DNA of 9,231 nt from an uncultured Lachnospiraceae bacterium (GCA_947628025.1 CANQYH010000110.1:1-9231); one strand, 5' to 3'. Positions 1 to 6,805 are shown, counted from the stretch's first letter. Notes: generated from the letters alone by a model not told the origin. A program made the numbers and translations.

Positions 1-536
1 AACAGGGAATGTGGGCCATGTTTGAGGTCTTTTTCGATACGATCTTTATCTGTACGCTGACGGCCCTGGCGATCCTGTGCGCGTCCGGCGGAATGGCGGG
101 GATCCCGCAGGGAGATCTTGACGGCGCGGCGCTGACCGGCTGGTGCTTTTCCCGTGTGCTGGGACCGGCCGGAGAATATCTGGTGGCGTTTGCCATGACC
201 CTGTTTGCGTTTTCTACGATGATCGCCTGGTATTTCTTAGGCGGCCAGACCCTGCGGGCCGTGTGGGTGCTGCTGAGTGAAAAATGGCCCCGCCTGCAGA
301 CGGCCGGGGAGGCGGCGCGGAGGATTTATCTGTTTTTTTATATCTATGCGGTTTTTCTGGGGGGAGTCAGCAGCCTGACGGCGGTCTGGGAACTGTCGGA
401 TATTTTTAACGGTTTGATGGCGTTTCCCAATCTGTTGGCGTTGTTTTTGCTGCGCCGTGAGATCTCGTGGGAGGAAAACCATAAAGAGTCCCGTTTCCGG
501 AACTCTTTATCAAGGGATAAAAGGGAGGAGAGCTGA
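1..536 (+). CDS. Alanine/glycine:cation symporter (AGCS family), C-terminal part
   Basis: This is the last ~178 residues of a sodium- or proton-coupled symporter for alanine or glycine in the cytoplasmic membrane. The frame is open through the left edge (QG precedes the first visible Met), so the gene begins outside the window and the first ATG at 9 is not the real start. The stretch FEVFFDTIFICTLTAL followed by a small-residue segment is the typical late AGCS helix. A second helix carries FAMTLFAFSTMIAWYFLGG, and two more hydrophobic segments follow around FFYIYAVFLGG and GLMAFPNLLALFLL. The protein ends in a charged tail of about 25 residues. I see no clear terminator after the stop; a 9-bp inverted repeat lies inside the last codons. 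The family assignment is firm, but the substrate cannot be read from this part. Confidence 0.88.
   Translation, partial: QGMWAMFEVFFDTIFICTLTALAILCASGGMAGIPQGDLDGAALTGWCFSRVLGPAGEYLVAFAMTLFAFSTMIAWYFLGGQTLRAVWVLLSEKWPRLQTAGEAARRIYLFFYIYAVFLGGVSSLTAVWELSDIFNGLMAFPNLLALFLLRREISWEENHKESRFRNSLSRDKREES
481..510 (+). repeat. Inverted repeat in the 3' end of the symporter gene
   Basis: ATAAAGAGT (481-489) and ACTCTTTAT (502-510) are perfect 9-bp arms around a 12-nt loop. They lie inside the coding sequence 24 nt before the stop codon. No T run follows, so it does not look like an intrinsic terminator. It could stabilise or pause the 3' end of the mRNA, or be chance. Confidence 0.4.
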
Positions 537-671
537 TAATCTGTATTACCAGCTCGAGTATTATGAAAAAAATCTTGTTGGCTGTCTACGTTTTTACTAT
601 AAAGGAGAAATATGAAGAAATAATGTTGCGTATGTAAAAGGTTTTTGAATAATTTGTGAACGCGGCGGGAC

Positions 672-700
672 TTGCCTGTTGTGGAAAATAATGCTACAAT
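672..700 (+). promoter_or_regulatory. Sigma-A-type promoter of the c-di-GMP operon
   Basis: TTGCCT (672-677) is followed by exactly 17 nt and then TACAAT (695-700). TGC directly before the -10 box makes an extended -10 element. Transcription would start near 707, giving a leader of about 22 nt before the ATG at 729. Because the promoter overlaps the upstream in-frame ATG at 672, that ATG cannot be the start on this transcript. The region between 537 and 671 is AT-rich and holds no convincing gene or terminator. Confidence 0.65.
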
Positions 701-728
701 AATGAAAAAGATTTACAGGAGGCTGGAG

Positions 729-2816
729 ATGGGGAATAAAGATACGCGAAGCAGATACAAAGTACTGATCGTGGATGATTCGGAGATGAATCGCTCGATC
801 CTGGCGGATATCCTGGGGGATGAATATGACATTATTGAGGCGGAGAACGGGGAAGAAGCGATCGCGGTCCTCCAGAAGCGGGTCGCGGAGATCTCGCTGG
901 TCTTGCTGGATATTGTGATGCCGAAGATGGACGGGTTCGAAGTCCTGGTGATGATGAATAAATTTCAGTGGATCGACGAGGTGCCGGCGATCATGATCTC
1001 CGCGGAGAGCGCTCCCGCGGCCATCGAGCGGGCGTTTGATCTGGGAGTCGTGGATTATATCAGCAGGCCGTTTGACGCCGCGATCGTACACCGCCGGGTG
1101 GTCAATACCATCCTGCTCTATGCGAAGCAGAAGAAGCTGATCGGCATGGTCACGGATCAGATCTATGAAAAGGAGAAGCAGAGCCGCCTGATGATCGACA
1201 TCCTGAGCCAGATCGTGGAGTTCCGCAACGGCGAGAGCGGTATGCACGTACTGCACATCCATCTGATCACGGAGATCCTTTTGAAGCAGCTGTTCCAGAA
1301 GACCGGAAAGTACCACCTGACTCCCGAGGATATCACGCTGATCTCCATGGCCTCCGCGCTGCACGACATCGGGAAGATCGCGATCCCCGGAGAGATCCTG
1401 AATAAGCCGGGCAAACTGACCAGAGAGGAATACAAAACCATGAAGACGCACGCCGCGGTCGGCGCGTCGATGCTGGAGGAGCTGCCGTTCCACCAGAATG
1501 AGCCGCTGGTGCAGAGGGCCTATGAGATCTGCCGCTGGCACCACGAGCGCTACGACGGCCGCGGGTACCCGGACGGACTGAAAGGCGACGAGATCCCAAT
1601 CTCGGCCCAGATCGTAGCGCTGGCGGACGTTTATGACGCGCTGGTCAGCGAGAGAGTTTATAAGAGAGCGTTTTCCCATGAAGTGGCGGTGGAGATGATC
1701 CTGGACGGCGAGTGCGGCGTCTTCAATCCGTTGCTGCTGGAGTGCCTCCAGGAATGTGCGGATAAGATAGAGGACAGCCTGGAAACGGCGACGTTCGGTT
1801 CTACGGCCAGCGAGCAGAGGGAGATCCGCAAGATCACCGAGGAGATGATGCGCCGCGATGAACTGGCGGCGTCGGAACGCACCCTGCGCCTGCTGGAGCA
1901 TGAGCGTACCAAATATCGTTTCTATGCGTCGATGTCCCAGGAGGTCCAGTTTGAGTATGCGCTGGATCCGCCGATGATCACGCTTTCCGAGTGGGGCGCG
2001 GCCCATATGGGCACGAAAGAGATCATCATGAACCCATTGAATGACGAGTCGTTTATGTCGCTTTTGGGGGACGGCGTAGTCCGGCAGTTTTCGGAGAATC
2101 TCCATGAGGCAAAGCCGAAAAATTCGGTTTTCCGGTTCCAGGGCGAGCTGAAAGTCCGGGGCGAGTTCCGGTGGCATCAGATCATTTGCCAGGCCATGTG
2201 GTCCTCGGAAGAGCCGCCGAAACTTTTGGGAGCCATCGGCAAGGTCGTGGATATTCACGACGAGCATATGCGGATGATCCATCTGGAGCAGACCGCTACC
2301 CATGACGGCCTGACCGGACTTTTTAACCACGCCAGTTCCGAATTTATTATCCGGGAACGGCTGAGGCTGAATCCGCAGGGAAAATTTGCGCTGTTTATGC
2401 TGGATCTTGATTATTTTAAGTCCGCCAATGACGAGCACGGCCATATTTTCGGAGATCATGTGCTTCAATATGTGGCGTCAAAACTGCGGGAGAGCGTGAG
2501 AGAGGAAGATGTGGCCGGACGCGTGGGCGGCGATGAGTTTTTGGTCTTTATCACATATACCTCGGATCTTCCCTCGGTGGCGGACCGGATCTACCATTCT
2601 CTTTTGGGATATTATGAGCATTTCCGGATCTCGATCAGCATGGGAATAGCGGTCAGCGACGGGGAGGGTCTGGATTACGAGACGCTCCTGCACCGCGCGG
2701 ACCAGGCGCTTTACTCGGTGAAACGGGCCGGCCGGGGACAGTACCATTTCTACGACCCGTCGATGGAAGAAATGTTTGACGAAGAACGTCAAAAGGAAAC
2801 AGAAACAGACGAATAG
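729..2816 (+). CDS. Response regulator with HD-GYP phosphodiesterase, PAS-like and GGDEF diguanylate cyclase domains
   Basis: This 695-residue cytoplasmic protein probably controls cyclic di-GMP. The start at 729 has AGGAGG (717-722) six bases upstream. An N-terminal receiver domain (about 10-125) has acidic pair D16-D17 and phospho-acceptor D61 in LLDIVMPKMDG; the usual Lys of the KPF motif is Arg113 (SRPFD). The HD-GYP domain (about 150-370) has H212-D213 in HDIGK, H241, H271-H272, the GYP at 279-281 and ADVYDAL at 299-305. This is a full set for hydrolysing c-di-GMP. A helical linker and a PAS-like fold (about 415-515) lead to a GGDEF domain (about 525-690) with an intact GGDEF at 600-604. 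The product-inhibition site RxxD (R591, D594) lies five residues before it. Both synthesis and breakdown motifs look intact. The gene leads a tight operon with the next two genes. No partner histidine kinase is visible. Confidence 0.93.
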   Translation: MGNKDTRSRYKVLIVDDSEMNRSILADILGDEYDIIEAENGEEAIAVLQKRVAEISLVLLDIVMPKMDGFEVLVMMNKFQWIDEVPAIMISAESAPAAIERAFDLGVVDYISRPFDAAIVHRRVVNTILLYAKQKKLIGMVTDQIYEKEKQSRLMIDILSQIVEFRNGESGMHVLHIHLITEILLKQLFQKTGKYHLTPEDITLISMASALHDIGKIAIPGEILNKPGKLTREEYKTMKTHAAVGASMLEELPFHQNEPLVQRAYEICRWHHERYDGRGYPDGLKGDEIPISAQIVALADVYDALVSERVYKRAFSHEVAVEMILDGECGVFNPLLLECLQECADKIEDSLETATFGSTASEQREIRKITEEMMRRDELAASERTLRLLEHERTKYRFYASMSQEVQFEYALDPPMITLSEWGAAHMGTKEIIMNPLNDESFMSLLGDGVVRQFSENLHEAKPKNSVFRFQGELKVRGEFRWHQIICQAMWSSEEPPKLLGAIGKVVDIHDEHMRMIHLEQTATHDGLTGLFNHASSEFIIRERLRLNPQGKFALFMLDLDYFKSANDEHGHIFGDHVLQYVASKLRESVREEDVAGRVGGDEFLVFITYTSDLPSVADRIYHSLLGYYEHFRISISMGIAVSDGEGLDYETLLHRADQALYSVKRAGRGQYHFYDPSMEEMFDEERQKETETDE

Positions 2817-2832
2817 AGAGGAGACAGAAAAC

Positions 2833-3351
2833 ATGAAGAACCCGGTAATCACGATCGAAATGACAGATGGGAAGAAGATCACGGCGGAGTTGTATCCGGA
2901 AATCGCGCCCAATACGGTGAACAATTTTATCAGCCTGGTGAAGAAAGGCTTTTACGACGGTCTGATCTTTCATCGGGTCATAAGCGGCTTTATGATCCAG
3001 GGCGGCTGCCCGGACGGGCTGGGCACCGGCGGCCCCGGATACCATATCCGCGGGGAATTCGCCCAGAACGGTTTTCCCAATGCCTTGAAGCATACGGCGG
3101 GGGTGCTTTCCATGGCCCGTGCCATGAGCCCGGATTCCGCGGGGTCCCAGTTCTTTATCATGCACGAGGATGCTCCCCATCTGGACGGGGCCTACGCCGC
3201 ATTCGGCAAGGTGACGGAGGGGATGGACGCGGTGGACGCCATCGCGAATGTACGGACGGATTTCCGGGACAGACCGATGAAAGAGCAGAAGATCCGGACG
3301 ATCACAGTGGATACCTTTGGCGAGGAGTACCCGGAACCGGAGAAGTGCTGA
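2833..3351 (+). CDS. Cyclophilin-type peptidyl-prolyl cis-trans isomerase
   Basis: This 172-residue enzyme isomerises Xaa-Pro peptide bonds during protein folding. It shows the cyclophilin core: FHRVISGFMIQGG (R48, F53 and Q56 match the catalytic Arg, Phe and Gln of the family), SAGSQFFI at 102-109, and HLDGAYAAFGKV at 116 onward. Tyr121 appears to occupy the position of the cyclosporin-binding Trp of human cyclophilin A, so weak drug sensitivity is an inference. No signal peptide is visible, so it is probably cytoplasmic. The start at 2833 is preceded by AGGAG at 2819-2823. An in-frame ATG at 2776 lies inside the previous gene and is less likely. The gap to the upstream stop is 16 nt, and the next gene starts 10 nt after its stop, indicating co-transcription. 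A short C-terminal tail (EEYPEPEKC) follows the fold. Confidence 0.94.
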   Translation: MKNPVITIEMTDGKKITAELYPEIAPNTVNNFISLVKKGFYDGLIFHRVISGFMIQGGCPDGLGTGGPGYHIRGEFAQNGFPNALKHTAGVLSMARAMSPDSAGSQFFIMHEDAPHLDGAYAAFGKVTEGMDAVDAIANVRTDFRDRPMKEQKIRTITVDTFGEEYPEPEKC

Positions 3352-3361
3352 GGAGCGCCCT

Positions 3362-4222
3362 ATGTATGAGGAAAGGACTGTCCGGATCGGGGAGCGCCCT
3401 TATACGGTAGTTCTGTCTGACGAACGAACGGCCATCCTGTCGGCGCAGGCCCGCGGGATGGCTGTTATTGGGATCAAAAACCGCCGGTCGGGCTGGGAGG
3501 GACTGGATACCCCCTATCTGGCGGAAACGCCGGCGGCTGTGACAGAGATTTATCTGGAGCAGGTTGTCCGGCGTTTTCTGGGACTGCCCTGGACAATCGC
3601 GGAGACGAAGCGGCTGCGGATCCGGGAGTTTTCCGAAACGGATGCGCGGTTTGTGCCGCGGGAGCCGAAAGACGCCGCCGCGGACCGGATCTTTTATACG
3701 CCGGAGCGGCTGCGCGAATATATACGGTACCAGTACGGCTTCTATGAGTATGGGATCTGGGCGCTGGAAGAAAAGACGACCGGGGAATTGACCGGCAAGG
3801 CAGGGATCGTCGGCGCGGAATGGTACGACGGAGATCGGCTGCAGGGTGCAGCTCCGGAAAAAGAGGGCCTGTCACAGAGTTGGTTCAGAGAGGCGGAGTT
3901 TCTGCAGGCTGCGCAGGCGGAAAGCGCGGGATGCGGGCAGCCGGTACCGGTGCTCTGTCTGGAACTGGGCTACCACATTTTTGAAAAATACCGCCGTATG
4001 GGCTATGGAACCGAGGCGTGCCTGGGGATACTGGCGGCGGTGCGGGAGGGCTTTCGCGCTCTTTATCCGGGACAGTCCAAGGCGGGATGCGTCGTTTACG
4101 CACAAACGGACGCCTCCAACGAAGCGTCCGTGCGTCTGCTGCGGGCCTGCGGGTTCCGCTTTATGACTGAAACAGATAGCGGAGAAAAGCGATGCATTCA
4201 TCGGTACGGGTTGAATTTGTGA
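3362..4222 (+). CDS. GNAT-family N-acetyltransferase with an extra N-terminal domain
   Basis: This 286-residue protein probably transfers an acetyl group from acetyl-CoA to an amine; the substrate is unknown. The GNAT domain begins near residue 80 (ETKRLRIREF, typical of the RimJ/RimL type). It contains the acetyl-CoA pyrophosphate-binding loop R211-x-x-G214-x-G216 in YRRMGYGTEA, and it ends with the NEASVRLLRACGFRF motif. The first ~75 residues form a separate small domain (YTVVLSDERTAILSAQARGMAVIGIKN in part), which reads like the DxxxxxxxAxxxGxxxIG end of a HAD-like Rossmann fold; that comparison is from memory. The start at 3362 has AGGAG (3351-3355) six bases upstream, and that site overlaps the stop of the cyclophilin gene. 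The last 62 bp overlap the convergent gene that ends at 4161. It is the third and last gene of the operon, and no terminator is seen after it. Confidence 0.87.
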   Translation: MYEERTVRIGERPYTVVLSDERTAILSAQARGMAVIGIKNRRSGWEGLDTPYLAETPAAVTEIYLEQVVRRFLGLPWTIAETKRLRIREFSETDARFVPREPKDAAADRIFYTPERLREYIRYQYGFYEYGIWALEEKTTGELTGKAGIVGAEWYDGDRLQGAAPEKEGLSQSWFREAEFLQAAQAESAGCGQPVPVLCLELGYHIFEKYRRMGYGTEACLGILAAVREGFRALYPGQSKAGCVVYAQTDASNEASVRLLRACGFRFMTETDSGEKRCIHRYGLNL

Positions 4223-4853
4223 CGATGGACAGGCAGGGCTTTTCCATGACGATGTGCATCTCTTCCAAGAGCGGCGCGCCGGACAGGTCGATGCCCATGG
4301 GAAGCGTCTCTCCGGATTCGTCGGCGGCGAACAGGATGCGGTCTTTCAGCTGTTCCCGCAGATCCTCTGGCAGCACCGTATCCAGGTCCAGAAGCGTGTT
4401 CACGGCGGCGTAGTCTTCAAAGGCGATCGGGTCGGCGATCAGCAGGTCCAGCTGTTTGGCTGTGATCAGAGCCGCGATCTTGCTGGTGGCGGACATGGCG
4501 CTGCGGTTGGCGGAACCGTCGGCGGGTAGCGACATGGACTCGGCGTGGATCCGGTCCTTTTTCCCGAAGCCTCTTGCGGCGGCGTAATCCTCCGTCAGCG
4601 GGTCGAAATTTTCGGTCAGTACCGCCGGGTTATTCAGGACGATCAGATAAAGACGGGTGGTCAAAGTACGGTTGTAGATGGATGTGCCGATGATGGAGAT
4701 CAGGGCAATGATCAAAAGCACCCCCACGATATGGTATTTATAATACTCCCCGATGTACCAGAAACGGTCGCTCCAGGACATTTCTTTCATTTTGGCGGTT
4801 TCCTGCCGCACTTCTTTTTTGACGTTTTCCCGGATCTTATCTGCGTTTGACAT
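4161..4853 (-). CDS. Membrane-anchored protein of unknown function with an extracytoplasmic domain
   Basis: I do not recognise a named family for this 230-residue protein. The N-terminus is charged and helical (residues 1-38, rich in Lys/Glu, then WSDRFWYIGEYYKYH). One transmembrane helix follows (about 42-60, IVGVLLIIALISIIGTSIY), and ~170 residues are predicted outside the membrane. The outer part contains LDLLIADPIAFEDYAAVNTL and LDLDTVLPEDLREQL, which resemble the 'ligand-state' segments of ABC sugar-binding proteins; this is a weak visual similarity. No lipobox is seen. The start has GAGGG about six bases upstream. It is divergent from the YesL gene (200 bp apart), suggesting a shared role in envelope or carbohydrate uptake. 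Its 3' end overlaps the acetyltransferase gene by 62 bp. Confidence 0.8.
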   Translation of the reverse strand: MSNADKIRENVKKEVRQETAKMKEMSWSDRFWYIGEYYKYHIVGVLLIIALISIIGTSIYNRTLTTRLYLIVLNNPAVLTENFDPLTEDYAAARGFGKKDRIHAESMSLPADGSANRSAMSATSKIAALITAKQLDLLIADPIAFEDYAAVNTLLDLDTVLPEDLREQLKDRILFAADESGETLPMGIDLSGAPLLEEMHIVMEKPCLSIVTNSTRTDECIAFLRYLFQS

Positions 4854-4911
4854 GTATATCCCTCGGTTCCTTTGCGTTTGGCGGGCCCGGCAGGCGGGTC
4901 CTTTTCCCGTA

Positions 4912-4940
4912 AGTATAGCACATGTGCCGCCTTTTTTTAA
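4912..4940 (-). promoter_or_regulatory. Promoter of the anchored-protein gene
   Basis: On the minus strand, TTAAAA (4940-4935) is followed by 17 nt and TATACT (4917-4912). TGC directly precedes the -10 box, making an extended -10. The start of transcription would be near 4905, leaving a leader of about 50 nt before the ATG at 4853. The -35 match is only 4 of 6. Confidence 0.5.
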
Positions 4941-4968
4941 TTAAATTTATATTAAATCCCCGAATAAA

Positions 4969-4997
4969 TTGATTTTTGGACAAAAGTCCGCTATAAT
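4969..4997 (+). promoter_or_regulatory. Promoter of the YesL-family gene with a palindrome in its spacer
   Basis: TTGATT (4969-4974), a 17-nt spacer and a perfect TATAAT (4992-4997) form a strong sigma-A-type promoter. The spacer contains the small palindrome GGAC-AAAA-GTCC (4978-4989), placed where a regulator could block polymerase. The leader to the ATG at 5054 would be about 50 nt. Confidence 0.72.
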
Positions 4998-5053
4998 GAA
5001 AAGAAACGTATCGTACCAAACGACGAGATTCCTGGGAAGGGAGTATATATTTT

Positions 5054-5893
5054 ATGAAAGGACTTTTTAATTACGACAACCCGGTGTGGCATTTTATCGG
5101 TAAATTCTGGGACGTGCTGGTGGTCAATGTCCTGTGGTTCATCTGCTGTATCCCGATCTTTACCATCGGCGCCAGCACGACGGCGCTTTATTATGTGACG
5201 CTCCGTCTGGTGCGGGATGAGGACGGCTACACGATCCGGTCGTTCTTCCGTTCCTTTAAGGAAAATTTCCGGCAGGCGACCATTATCTGGCTGATCTTTC
5301 TGCTTGTCGGCATTATCCTGGCGGCGGATCTGTGGTTCACGCTGACGGCGGGGATCTTCCCGGCGGGGACGCCCAGGACGCTGTTTGCGGCGCTGTTTTT
5401 GGGTATGCTGTTGATCTGGCTGGCGATGATCACCTATGTGTTCCCGGTGCTGGCCCGGTTTTACGGGACGATCAAGCAGACGGTCATGAATTCGTTCCTG
5501 CTTTCGATCCGCTATATCCTGTATACGATCGGCATCATTGCGATCGATCTCGGAATCACGTATCTGACCCTGACCATGCTGCCGTTTTTGATGATGTTCG
5601 GAATGGGACTTCTGGGCTTTATCAATTCGTTTTTTCTGGATCACATTTTCAAGAAGTTCATCCCGGCGGAGGAAACCAGGGATATCCACGAGATGCGGCC
5701 TCTGTTTGCGGATGAGGACGACGCGGCGGCCGCAGGCGGCGGGGACGAAACGCCGGGGGCAGGGACTTACAGGCTGTCTGATGCGGCGGCGGAGCAGAAG
5801 AACCAGGCTCTGCTTTCCGAAGCTCCGGAGATGCCGGAAGAGACGGCGGATTCGGATGGCGGCGAAGAGGAAAACCAGGATATGCCGGAATGA
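5054..5893 (+). CDS. YesL/DUF624-family membrane protein
   Basis: This 279-residue integral membrane protein belongs to the YesL (DUF624) group, whose biochemical function is not established but which often sits beside sugar ABC transporters. The family signature is clear: an N-terminal FNYDNPVWHFIGKFWD, then a first helix ending in CCIPIFTIGASTTALYY, then the cytoplasmic stretch RDEDGYTIRSFFRSFKENFRQA. Further hydrophobic segments lie at about 75-95, 110-136 and 147-195, giving four or five helices. The last ~70 residues form an acidic, Ala/Gly/Glu-rich tail (ADEDDAAAAGGGDE and EEENQDMPE), which looks disordered and longer than I would expect for the family. The start has AAGGGAG (5037-5043) ten bases upstream. 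It is single and divergent from the anchored-protein gene. Confidence 0.87.
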   Translation: MKGLFNYDNPVWHFIGKFWDVLVVNVLWFICCIPIFTIGASTTALYYVTLRLVRDEDGYTIRSFFRSFKENFRQATIIWLIFLLVGIILAADLWFTLTAGIFPAGTPRTLFAALFLGMLLIWLAMITYVFPVLARFYGTIKQTVMNSFLLSIRYILYTIGIIAIDLGITYLTLTMLPFLMMFGMGLLGFINSFFLDHIFKKFIPAEETRDIHEMRPLFADEDDAAAAGGGDETPGAGTYRLSDAAAEQKNQALLSEAPEMPEETADSDGGEEENQDMPE

Positions 5894-5932
5894 CCGTAAC
5901 CGTATCCGCGGAAGCTTTTGGCGCGGTTACGG
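5894..5932 (+). repeat. Stem-loop directly after the YesL stop codon
   Basis: CCGTAACCG (5894-5902) and CGGTTACGG (5924-5932) are perfect 9-bp arms around a 21-nt loop. The left arm starts at the base after the TGA. No T run follows, so it is not a classic terminator. It may protect the 3' end of the mRNA or act together with the terminator at 5986. Confidence 0.5.
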
Positions 5933-5985
5933 CGGACATGATTCCGGACTTGCGGGTTTTATAAAGTGAATAGGATTTCAAACAG

Positions 5986-6023
5986 CAAAATGCCTTCCGA
6001 CCGGCGCGCCGAAAGGCATTTTG
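5986..6023. terminator. Bidirectional intrinsic terminator between YesL and trhA
   Basis: CAAAATGCCTT (5986-5996) pairs perfectly over 11 bp with AAGGCATTTTG (6013-6023), with a GC-rich loop centred on GGCGCGCC. The A and T tracts sit symmetrically at the base of the stem, so either direction of transcription meets a GC stem followed by TTTT. This fits its position between two convergent genes. Confidence 0.75.
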
Positions 6024-6028
6024 TGCAG

Positions 6029-6093
6029 TACATCCCTTGGGATGTATGTTCAGATAGAATAACTGGAACGGGAATCCGGCAGGGACTCCCTGC
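6029..6093. repeat. Two further small stem-loops downstream of trhA
   Basis: TACATCC (6029-6035) and GGATGTA (6040-6046) form a 7-bp stem with a CTTG loop. GCAGGG (6079-6084) and CCCTGC (6088-6093) form a 6-bp stem with an ACT loop. Neither has a T run on either strand. With the hairpins at 5894 and 5986 this makes four stem-loops in the 233-bp gap, which otherwise shows no gene. Confidence 0.4.
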
Positions 6094-6126
6094 GGTGTCG
6101 CCAGGATGCGGATCGGCCGCCGTTAT

Positions 6127-6780
6127 CTATGCTACGAACTGGTACATCATCACGTAATGGCAGAAGCTTCCGCCCATGACAAAGAGATGGAAGATCTCAT
6201 GGGATCCGAAATAGCGGTGCTTCGAGTTGAACAACGGCAGTTTCAGCGCGTAGATCACGCCGCCTATGGTATAGATCACGCCGCCTGCCAGCAGCCACCA
6301 GAACGCCGCCGTGGGGAGCGCCTGCACAATCCGCGAGATCGCCAGGACGCAGACCCAGCCCATGGCGATATAGAGGACGGACGAGAACCATTTGGGGCAG
6401 TTGATCCAGCAGGCTTTGATGATGATCCCGACGATGGCGATGGACCAGACCAGGCCCAGCAGCATCCAGCCGGTCCGGTCCCCCAGCACGACCATGCAGA
6501 CCGGCGTGTAGGTGCCCGCGATCAGGATGAAGATCATCATATGGTCTACCTTGCGCAGGATGCGGTTCACTTTCGGCGAGATGTCAAAGGTATGGTAAAT
6601 GGTGCTGGCGGCGTATAAAAGGATCATGCTGACGATGAAGACCGTCAGGGCCCCGACTGCAAGAGTCCCCGCGTCGCGGTGGGCCTTGGCGAGAAGCGGC
6701 AGCGCTGCCAGGAGAGCCAGTACCATGCCGATGAAATGGGTGATGGCGCTGCCCGGATCTTTGATATGGAACTTACTCAT
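6127..6780 (-). CDS. trhA: PAQR/haemolysin III family membrane protein TrhA
   Basis: This 217-residue, seven-helix membrane protein belongs to the HlyIII branch of the PAQR superfamily, now linked to membrane homeostasis rather than true haemolysis. The conserved metal-site residues are present: S59 and H63 in ASTIYHTF, D79 in RKVDHMMIFILIAGTYTP, and H194-x-x-x-H198 in HEIFHLFVMGG. An additional H15 lies in SAITHFIG near the N-terminus. Length and hydrophobic pattern match the family, and the protein appears complete. The start at 6780 has GAGGTGA about four to eight bases upstream. It is divergent from the pseudouridine synthase (98 bp apart) and converges on the YesL gene across a bidirectional terminator. 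I could not find a convincing -35/-10 pair for it; a lone TATAAG at 6802-6797 is the best -10. Confidence 0.93.
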   Translation of the reverse strand: MSKFHIKDPGSAITHFIGMVLALLAALPLLAKAHRDAGTLAVGALTVFIVSMILLYAASTIYHTFDISPKVNRILRKVDHMMIFILIAGTYTPVCMVVLGDRTGWMLLGLVWSIAIVGIIIKACWINCPKWFSSVLYIAMGWVCVLAISRIVQALPTAAFWWLLAGGVIYTIGGVIYALKLPLFNSKHRYFGSHEIFHLFVMGGSFCHYVMMYQFVA

Positions 6781-6805
6781 AAAATCACCTCGATATCTTA
6801 TAATG

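Noticed and set aside
597..2468. 623-codon minus-strand open frame opposite the REC-HD-GYP-GGDEF gene
   Set aside because: It is exactly antiparallel to a clear multi-domain gene, its translation is rich in His, Arg, Gln and Leu with no recognisable domain, and it is explained by the codon bias of the real gene.
2653..3180. Minus-strand frame across the cyclophilin gene
   Set aside because: It is a shadow of the cyclophilin and the upstream gene end, with Arg/Pro-rich translation and no convincing ribosome site.
4991..5689. 232-codon minus-strand frame opposite YesL
   Set aside because: It is composed of repetitive Arg, Gln, Asp and His, as expected from reading a hydrophobic gene backwards, and it would erase the YesL promoter region.
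6106..6618. Plus-strand frame opposite trhA
   Set aside because: It is a shadow of trhA; the Asp/His/Gln-rich translation has no family features.
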